Shown piece by piece: positions 9,024 through 17,600 of a DNA stretch of 26,811 nucleotides. Every line of letters begins with the position of its first letter. The stretch's first letter is position 1. The notes below the pieces were generated by a model. That model did not search any database, had not been told where the DNA came from, and saw nothing but the letters and a program-made list of their open reading frames with translations. A program made the translations under genes and the position numbers. The DNA lies in the NCBI GenBank assembly GCA_030849075.1, contig JASAOO010003176.1, positions 1-26,811 of the forward strand, written 5' to 3'. The stretch is from Zelonia costaricensis (taxonomy: Eukaryota; Euglenozoa; Kinetoplastea; Trypanosomatida; Trypanosomatidae).

Positions 9024-10592
9024 CTATGCGGCATGGCGGATAGGATCAGGCTCGCCGACGTCCTGCTCGAACGCGTCTGTCAGCCGGCGAATGCTCTTCG
9101 TCGCCTCGGCGGCCGTCTTGCCCCGCGCCACCATCCAGCAAAGCAGGTAGAAGCGCACCGGCGGCGGCGCCACGGCGTCGCCGGCGCCGGCCGACACGGA
9201 GAAGGCCACGAGCGACGCATCCGTGACAGGCACGCTCACCTTGCGGAGGACACCAGCGCGGGTCGGGTACAGATTCACTGACGCCGCCCAGCACTGCGGG
9301 GGGAAGAAGCCGCGGGACGGTCCGCCAAGCAGTGCCCACATCGCCGCTGGAAGGGCCGCGGCCGTCGTCGCCCCGTCACCCGCCGCGGTCGCCGACGCTG
9401 CAGCAACGTCCTCCTGCGGCTGCCTCACCACGTCGGGATAGAGACGAGCGAGCTGGTCGAGCACCGGCAGCCCCAACGCGCAGCGCACGAGCGACTCGCC
9501 GAGGTTGATCTCACGGTAGACCGTGTGCAGCATCGTGTGCGTCTCGGCGCTGCCTGGGCGGCAGTTCACCTCAATCACAACCGCCCGTCGCCGCGCCGCG
9601 TCGTACTTGGCCTCGAAGTGCAGCACACCGTGTAGGCGCGCGCCGTGGGCCGCCACGTACCTCGCAAGCAGATCGCGCAGGGCGCGCTGCCCCTCGGGGT
9701 CGAGGGCCGATGGGCACAGTCCGCCCACCTCGGCGAAGTACGGCGGCGACGGGGCGAAGTTGTCCGAGATGGCGCAGAAGCGCACCACCCCATGCTCGAC
9801 GACGCAGTCGATGTCCACCTCCTGGCCCCCAACGTACTCCTCCGCCAGAATACGCACCGCCGTGGCACCGTCGTCGGCCAGCGGACCAGGTGGAGCCCCG
9901 TTCGCCAGCGCCACGAAGTGCTTCGTGTCGGGGTGGTTCGCCAGTGCCGCCCACATCCGCCATACGTGTGCCACCGCATCCTCTGGCGTGGCGCAGAGCC
10001 GCGCTAGCAGACTGCCCGCGCCGGGACTCGGCTTCAGCACAGCAGGGTACGCGATGTCGGCAGCCGCAAGCTGCACAGCGATAGCCGCCGTCAGCGCACG
10101 CCGCACCTCCTGAAACGCCACGTCGGACGCGGCGTCGTCGCCGGCAAGGTTTGCCATCTCGCCGCGGCTCGGCAGCTGGCCCGAGACCACCAGCGGGACG
10201 GACTTGGGGGCTGAGACGCCGTGCTGAGCGCAGAAGCGGCGGAACGCGTCCTTCAAGTTGTTCTGCTGGAGGTCGGCGGCCGGCAGCGGGACGGGTGTGA
10301 GCCGCAGCCGCTCCGCCAGGGCCGCGGCTTGGTACACGGCGTACTCGTCAAACGAAACGACCGCGTCTGGGCTGAGGTGCAGCGGACCGAGAAGGGCCGC
10401 CAGCGCCGCCTGCACCTCATCGATGTCATCCGTCTCTCGCTGCAGCCAGTGATGGAAGACGCCGTTGAACTCGGGCAGGGGGAGGTAGGGATGCACGACG
10501 ACGAGCGTGAGGCCGAGCGAGCGAAGGTGGCGGTAAAGGGGCACCCGCGCGACGCTGCTGGTGCGCAAGAAGACGACCACCTTGCCGTCCAT
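9024..10592 (-). CDS. ATP-grasp ligase of unknown substrate with C-terminal LAL/carnosine-synthase-like domain
   Basis: Protein of 522 residues. Order of elements: residues 1-95, an N-terminal pre-ATP-grasp fold (MDGKVVVFLR, ending in VVSFDEYAV); an ATP-binding segment near 182-192 with Lys in AVLKPSPGAGSLLARL; EEYVGGQEVDIDC near 251-263, where the acidic EE usually contacts adenine; HFEAKY and EVNCRPGSAET near 325-350, the metal-binding Glu/Asn strand typical of ATP-grasp enzymes; then a domain with AASVNLYPTRAGVLRKV, resembling the C-terminal module of carnosine-synthase and L-amino-acid-ligase relatives. Such enzymes activate a carboxylate as an acyl-phosphate and couple it to an amine or thiol. 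The substrate cannot be read from sequence, and no predicted signal or membrane segment is seen. The start is the first in-frame ATG; the longer frame to 10865 begins with GTG and contains the pyrimidine tract. Biotin-carboxylase-like or purine-pathway ATP-grasp enzymes are less likely given the C-terminal domain. Confidence 0.85.
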   Translation of the reverse strand: MDGKVVVFLRTSSVARVPLYRHLRSLGLTLVVVHPYLPLPEFNGVFHHWLQRETDDIDEVQAALAALLGPLHLSPDAVVSFDEYAVYQAAALAERLRLTPVPLPAADLQQNNLKDAFRRFCAQHGVSAPKSVPLVVSGQLPSRGEMANLAGDDAASDVAFQEVRRALTAAIAVQLAAADIAYPAVLKPSPGAGSLLARLCATPEDAVAHVWRMWAALANHPDTKHFVALANGAPPGPLADDGATAVRILAEEYVGGQEVDIDCVVEHGVVRFCAISDNFAPSPPYFAEVGGLCPSALDPEGQRALRDLLARYVAAHGARLHGVLHFEAKYDAARRRAVVIEVNCRPGSAETHTMLHTVYREINLGESLVRCALGLPVLDQLARLYPDVVRQPQEDVAAASATAAGDGATTAAALPAAMWALLGGPSRGFFPPQCWAASVNLYPTRAGVLRKVSVPVTDASLVAFSVSAGAGDAVAPPPVRFYLLCWMVARGKTAAEATKSIRRLTDAFEQDVGEPDPIRHAA

Positions 10593-11601
10593 TGGATGTA
10601 GTCTCTGGTTGAAGCCAAAAAGAAAACGAAGGAACACCACGACGCGAAAAAGGGCAGGGGAGAAGAACGGAAAGGGGCGAAGTGGCGACGATCGCTGGTG
10701 CCGCAGGAGCGGCACGCGCACGTGCCGAGAGGTCCTACGAAGCGTGCAACACCACAGCGGCGGACAGCGCCGGCGGGGGCCGCGCAACCGGCGACGCGGG
10801 CCCAACAGGAGAGGAAGTCGATGACGCTCCTGTGCGAGCGTACAGAAGAGGGGAGAGAGGGACACAGAGAGGGGATGGGCTGCCCTTCACTGCCCTGTTT
10901 CTGCGTCGACTAGGTCGCTTGTGTGTGCGTGTTGAGGTGGTGTTCTGTGGAGCAGGGAGAGGGAGGAGGGAGGAGTGGGTGGGGCAAGACAGCAGCGACT
11001 TGACGTGTTGGTAGATGCGGTGAGGGGGGGAGAGGGAGGGGGCGCCGCAGTGAAGACGAAAAGGCGGCGTGCGATTTCTCGTTCGTGTCGCAGGCATGAG
11101 CGCACCTCGAGGGAGGAGCCGCGCGACAGCGTGCGATTCGCAAGATGGGACCGCGCGGGGAGTTGCAGGGCTGCCGCGCTGCCATCACGTCTTTCTTTTT
11201 TTCTTCTACCCTGTGTGCACGTGTATGATATGCTTTGAGTTTGCGTCAGCGGAGGGCGGTCACAGGCTGGGGGAAGCGGTGACCATGAAGCGCGTAAAAG
11301 GGGGAGAGGGGAGGGGTAGGAAGGAGAAGAAGAGCGTCAGCACACGGGGGCGGAGGGGGAACGAAGAAGCGGAAGGGGCGGCTCTTGCAGCCCCGCGTTA
11401 GAAATGCCACAAGCAACACACGCACCAGGGAGTCCGCTGCGTGTGCGGTGACGCACAGAGAAACAGGCAAGATCGTGGTTCGAGAAAGCCCACACGCAGA
11501 GGGTAGGTCGCTCAGGGGCAGTGAGAGCGAGGACGAGGCTTCTCCGTTCGCGAGTACGCGGCACGCCTTCGTCCCCCATAGAAAGAAAGAGAAGCTACAG
11601 C
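10593..11601. other. Spacer between ATG2-like and ATP-grasp genes
   Basis: About 1 kb with no supportable gene. On the minus strand it is the 3' UTR of the ATG2-like gene followed by the splice and 5' UTR region of the ATP-grasp gene. It is purine-rich on the plus strand, so pyrimidine-rich in the mRNA sense, for example 10950-11050 and 11290-11380. Short open frames are translated CT/GA-rich sequence. Confidence 0.75.
10605..10683 (-). promoter_or_regulatory. Candidate trans-splice acceptor for the ATP-grasp mRNA
   Basis: On the minus strand a long C/T-rich tract (about 10612-10683, including CTTTTTC and TTTTCTTTTT) is followed by CAACCAG at 10605-10611, with a second AG two bases later. 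The AG is only about 12 bases before the ATG, which would be a very short 5' UTR; an acceptor further upstream is possible. Confidence 0.5.
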
Positions 11602-14600
11602 TCACTTCTTCTTGTAGATGTAGCCGTCGCGCTCGCGGACGGTGCTGCTTTGGCTGTTGCGCACCCCCCACAGCGTCGTCGTGGCGGCACCCGACACGCC
11701 CATGAGCAGGCGCAGCGCCGCCGCAGGGACGCGCAGGAGGCTGCCGTCGGGGCCGGTGCAGTAGCTCGCCATCGTCAGCGCCTCCTGCAGGCCGACGCGA
11801 AGCTGCTCCTGACCCTGCCGCCAGCCGTCGGTGACGCCGCTCGGCTGCGCGGCGCGGGACGGCTCGGTGATGGTGAGGGGGCGGTGCTGCGGCGCCACGA
11901 GCACGTCGAGCAGCGCACGGCTGGCGTGGTACGATCCACTCGCAAGCAACGCGGCCATGCCGGAGGTCTGGGCGAGCAGCTCCTCCATAAAGACGGACGA
12001 CGCGGTGCGGATGGCGTGGTGCAGCGCGGCGCCGCGGTAGTTGGACAGCGGCAGCAACAGCAGCCCCTTCGCCGCCTCGCCCACCCGCGCCACCGCCGAC
12101 AGGGGCTGCAGTCCGCAGCAGCAGGCCGTCAGCAGGAAGCGGACTGAGACGCAGTTGGAGTCCTCAACAATGCGCTGCAGCAGCGTCGCGGCGCTGCTGC
12201 AGTCCTCGATGCGCATAAACGGAATCGGCAGCGGGATCGCCTGCAGCGAGATCCAGGACAGCACGGGAATGCTCCGCAGCGCGTCGAGCGAGTTGCCCTC
12301 GGCCAGCGCCGTGAGGACGCCCTTGTCGCTCTCGAAGGAGCCGGCCACGGTCAGCGTGGTGGGCAGCACCACGACGCGGCGGAAGAACAGCGGCGGCGCC
12401 TCCGTGCCGGAGATGACGCCGACCTCTGCGGACGCCGCGGCGGTCGCCGTGGACGGACTGTCGCTACCGGTGCCACCACCGCTGCCACCAACCGTGGTGG
12501 ACACTGACGGCGCTGCGGTAGCGGCCGAGGCAAAGAAGGACATCGCAAAGTCCACCGAGGCGCCGCTCCACGTCAGCGAGGTTGGCTGCAGCCGCACCAC
12601 CAGCGATAGCTCGCTGCCACCTTGCTGGAACTGCGAGACAGCATGTGCCGCCTCGGCCGCGAGCATGCCGCCGGTCGTGACGTGGACGCTCTTGGACGAG
12701 GTCAGCAGCCCGGTCAGCTCCAGCTGGCTGCTGTCCCCCGCCCCGCCACCGGCTGGCACGGCTGACGCGGAAGCCGGGGAAGGGGAGGAGCCGCCGGCCG
12801 TGCTGCTGGGGCGTGGCGTGGCAGTGAGCAGCCGGTGCACGTCGCTGACGTCGATGCAGTCGAACACCGTGACCTCGCCCACCACCACACGGAACCAGAG
12901 GTCCTCCTCGGCGGCCTGGGGGAACGTGTCGGCCTGCACTGTGATGCCGCGGCAGCTCAGCACGAGTCGCTTGCTCGGGTCGCGGTCGCCAAAGCCGCTG
13001 CGACTGCCCCGCTCATCGAGCCGCCGCAGCCGCGACGCTGACGACTCGCCGCCGGCCAGCGCGGCAACGCTCGTCGTGGCCGTCGCCCGGCTGCACCGCG
13101 ACAGCGACCGCTGCGTGCGGCTCTCGCGCAGCTGCGCGGCATCGCTGAATGCCGGCACGGCCGTCTCCGCCGCAACAGACGGCGCGGCGGTGTCCATGCT
13201 GGCGCTGTGCGTGCTCGAAGCGCGGGGGACGGCCACGGACGCGGCCTGCGCCATGCTCGCCCCACGGGAAACGATTTGCAGGTAGCCACGGCGCTGCTGG
13301 CGCACGGCCGCGGCCATAAGGTCGGTGCCCTCGTAGAGGCTCACGTTGAGGGCGCAGTCGCTGAGGAAGAACTCCAACTCAGCTGGCGGGTAGAGGTACT
13401 TCTCCGCCGTGTCATGCAGAAGAACGTCATCGGTGCGATCCAGCTGGTGCAGCCGCGCGGCGCGACGCTGCCGTGCCGCCTCGACCCGCTCGCGCGACCA
13501 GAAGCTCAGGAAGTGCGGCTGCGACTCGCAGGCCGCGAAGAGGTCGACGACGCCGCCGCGCACGCCGCTGTCGCCGCCAGAGCACCGATCCGCATCCGGC
13601 GTCTTGGCGTCACTGGAGGACAGCAGGGAGGGCGAACACCCGGCGCTGTCCTCATCACCTGCGTTGCTCGTGGGCATGACGCACCACTCCAGCGGCGCCT
13701 TGGCCGCCTCGAAGTCCTCCATGTCCGAGAAGGACGATGACAGCGACGCGATGTTCGCCCTGCCGCGCGACCGCGACCGCCGACCTGCTGGAGAGCGCGA
13801 CTTCGTCACCCCACGCACGGCCCGACCGCGTCCGTGCAGGCGCTGCGGCGAGCGTGTTGGTCTGAGCTGGTGGGACGGTGCCGCGGCGTTGTGCACGTTC
13901 ACCCCGGCGTCGTCGTCCTCGTCGTCGCTCGGCACGGAGATGGTGTCCATAGCGTCTGCAAAAGTGCGTTGCCCCTGCCCCTGCTGCTGCTGCGGCGGTG
14001 GTGGTGGCAGCATCGGCGACACGCGTGCGCCTGGCCTCGCCCCCGCTGCTGTGTGGCCTGCCGCGCCGCCAGCGCCATCCCTCGCCAGCACCGATCCGGG
14101 TCCTGGTAGCCCTGCCGCAGGCACCCACGGCGCACCGTCCAGCAGCTGGGCGACGCGGGTCTGGTACGTGTCGTGCAGCCGCGAATCACGCCCGCGCGAG
14201 GCGTGCAGGGCGTCGAGCCAGTGCTGGTAGTCGTACGCGTGGCCGCTGCCGCCGCCGCCGCGGTGGGACGCCGGAGCTATCCCCCACGGCGCCTCAAGCG
14301 TGCGCGACCCCACCAGGGTTGCGGACGACGGGGCGAAGGGGTAGTGAGAGGTGTGGTCCTCCACGCTGGCGATGTGGCGCAGCGCGCTGCGGGCGCGGTG
14401 CTGCGGCGCGCTGTCCTCGGCTGCCTCTTGCGCCGCCACCTCGTCTGGGGCAAGGTAGGGGTTGACGCGAAAGGTCATCGGGGCGCAGCTGCGCGCCACC
14501 TCCTCCGCCACCCACTCAAAGCCAGGGCCGCTGCGCATCACCAGCGCGGCCGGCGCGTCGGTGGTCTGCAGGTCGGCGCCGGAGCCCCACGTCTCGGCAA

Positions 14601-17600
14601 GATCGCGGAAGACCTCGAAAGAGTCCTTCGCCATGAAGGCGGAGAGCTCGACATGCTGCAGCTGCACCGAAATTGTCGGGGCCCGGGTCGCGCCGTCTTC
14701 GCCGTCACCGCCAGACGCAGCAGACGCGTCCGCCGCGGCCGCGCTTGCGTGCACCGTGACCAGCAGGTTCGGCGTCGGCAGCGGCAGTCCCGCACCGGTC
14801 GAGGTGGGGCCCGCCACCGTGCCATGCCTCCGTGGCGTGAAGCCACTCGCGGTGCCCGCAGGCGAGGCAGCCGTGGAGACGACCTCGCAGAGCCGCACGA
14901 ACCCGGCGCTCTCGAGATCAACGCCCCAGTCATCGCTTTCGGCCGGATCGAGCACCTCGCCCATGAGCGCCTCCACCTCGCAGTCGTTGCACACGTAGAG
15001 CGGCAGCGGGGTGTGCAGCCAGGCGCGGACCCGCACCTCCATCACCGGGGTGTCGGCCGCCGCCGCGGCAGGAGAGGTGGCGGCGGCGGCCGTTGAGGTT
15101 TGTACCAGTGCGGGTGGTGAGGAGGAAGGGGGGCACGTGGTGGCAGCGGACCGGCGCGCGGCTCGCGGCTCCGTCGAGGCCGGTGTCTGCGAAGCGGCTA
15201 CTGACACGGGGGCCTCGAGGAAAAGCGAGGCGCGTGGCAGCAGGAGCACGGCCAGCGCACGACCAGCGCCGTGGGGGCGGTACGTGGCCATCAAGTTCAC
15301 CATGTCCACGCGCACCTCCGTGTACCACGAAGCCGCCACCGCCGCTGCGCCCTCATCGGTGTCGGCGCGGGCAGTGTTGCCACCACGAGCCCCCGAAATC
15401 GGCACCGGTGGAGGGGGTGCTGGTGCCGCGGCCACGGACCCATCAGCCCCGGTGAAGAACTGCTTGAGCACCGCGGCGAGGTGGTCTCCGTTGTACGCGA
15501 CGGCGTGGTGCAGGCCGAGCCCCGTCAGCTGCATCGACACGTGACGCGTGTTGGACCGGGTAGGTGATGGCGGTGCAAGCGACGATGTCACCGCTGGCTC
15601 GGTCGCCTCGAGCAGGCGCACCTCGCACACGCCTCTCCCATGCGACGTCGCCGGCGGCGCGTCGCGCCCGTCTTCCATCTCGTGAACGTAGGCGTCCCAC
15701 AACGCAGCGAGCACCCGCGCACTCCGGCGTGCATCGCTCCTATCCTCAAACCCGACCTTCGTGCCCGTTGCCATATCCCTGTCCAGCGTCGCCTCGTCAC
15801 CCTCGTCGCCGTTCGCGTCGGTGGCGCTGTCGCTGCTGCTGTGGTCGGCCTCCGTGAAGCTCTGCACCAGCTGCACCAGCGTCTCGCCACCGCGATGGTG
15901 GCTCGAGTGGGCGGCCGTGGCCGCTGTGGCCAGGTAGTAGGCCAGCTCCCGCCGCGCGCCTGCCGACTCCGACACGCTTGCGTACGGTGCCGGTGCCCCA
16001 GAGCCCGGGGCGCCAGACGCAGAGCTGTTGTACAGCGACGACGCCATGACGCCGGAGAGTCGACCGTCACCGCATGCGGCGAGTGCCCGCGGCGGGGCCG
16101 GGGCCGGCCGCCGCTCCCACAGGGAGAAGCCCCCGACACGCACGCGGGCGTACGTGGCCTGCCCAGCCCCAGCGAGGGCCCCGTTCGCGGTCAGGCCGCG
16201 CACTGACACCTCCAGCAGCTCCATGATGTATAAGTGGTACAAGCAGTTGAGGTCAACGAGGCAGCGGCGCTGCGCCTTGGGCAGGCAGCGGAACAACGGC
16301 TCGCCGACCACCTGCCCCATCGGCGACAGGCGCGGCGCGAGGAGGCCAAGACGAATGCGGCCGATGCGGATGTCCGCCGACGTGCACGTCGTGTCGATGC
16401 ACCGCCACAGCGCCGGCACGGTGAGCTGGAAAAACGACGAGGAGGACGACGGCGCGGACCCGGCGGCGGCGGCGGCAGTGGAGGAGCCGCGGCTGCCGCT
16501 CGCGCGGCCTCGCCCGCCGCGCCTGGCACGGCCACCGGGGCCGCAAGCACCTGCTGCGGCACCGCGCGCGCTGTCGTGGGCATCGGCAACGGCGAAGGCC
16601 TCGGCCACAGCCGACTCAGGGAGGCGCTCACGGCCGTCCAGCGCAGGCGGCGACGGCGGCGAGGCCGCCGGGGACGTCGCACTGCGTGCGGTGGCAGGGT
16701 CGACACGCGCAGATGAGCGGCTCGAGCCCGCTGGCCTCTCGTGGGCGTCGGCGGCGGCGGTCGCGTCGGTGGTGTGCAGGCGCTGGCGGCACCGCGAGAG
16801 CGTCGCCACGAGCTCGTTCACGTAGTACGTCGCGAGTAGGTAGTCGTCCTGCGTCAGCGCGGTCGTCGTGATTTCGCCAAGTCGGACGTGCAGCGCGAGG
16901 ACACGCTGCAGCGCCGCGCAGGCGCCGCGGTGGCCAGCGGAGAGACCCGTGTGCGTCACTTGTATGTGCATCTCAGGGCTGTAGTTGACACGCAGGAGCT
17001 CCGACTTGGTGTCCTCCAAAATGTCCCGCACGTACACCACCGCCTCACGCCACTTTACGGAGGTGCTGGCCGGCACGTACACCACGTCCTGCTGTGATGC
17101 GGCGGCGGCGGCGGCATCCCGGCCGTCGCTGCCCGTGCGGGCCCGCGCGGCAGATGGCGTGTGCACAACCTGGAGGTCGCGCAGTGAGAAGCGCAGGAGC
17201 TCAGGCAGAAACCGCGCGCGTCGGGTGGCGTCCTCGGGGAAGCCAAGCTGCTCCTGAACGGCGCACAGCGCCAGCAGCCCTGCCGCAACGTCGGCGCAGT
17301 CCGCGCCACCCTGAGTCTGCCGTGCGCGGCGGCGGAGGAAGCGGCGGTTGTGTGTGTGCGCGTGCTGGCTCGTCTCGCGCAGGCACTGCAGCAGTCGCGT
17401 CAGCAGTGCCGACTCCCCCGCACTCGCGGCGGTGCCATCGCTCGGCCCCTCCGTCGGCACAGGAAACCGGACGGACGCGTCGATGCTCTCGAGGAAGACT
17501 TTGACGGAGCTGCGCGTGCGTACCTGCGGGGACGGCGCGGCGGACGGCAACAACGGCGATGTCGGCGGGGGCGTGCGGACGCCCTCAGCGCGCGCCGACA

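Noticed and set aside
10593..10865. 91-residue N-terminal extension of the ATP-grasp protein
   Set aside because: It begins with GTG, contains no ATG and translates the pyrimidine tract of the presumed splice acceptor into Phe/Pro/Leu-rich sequence.
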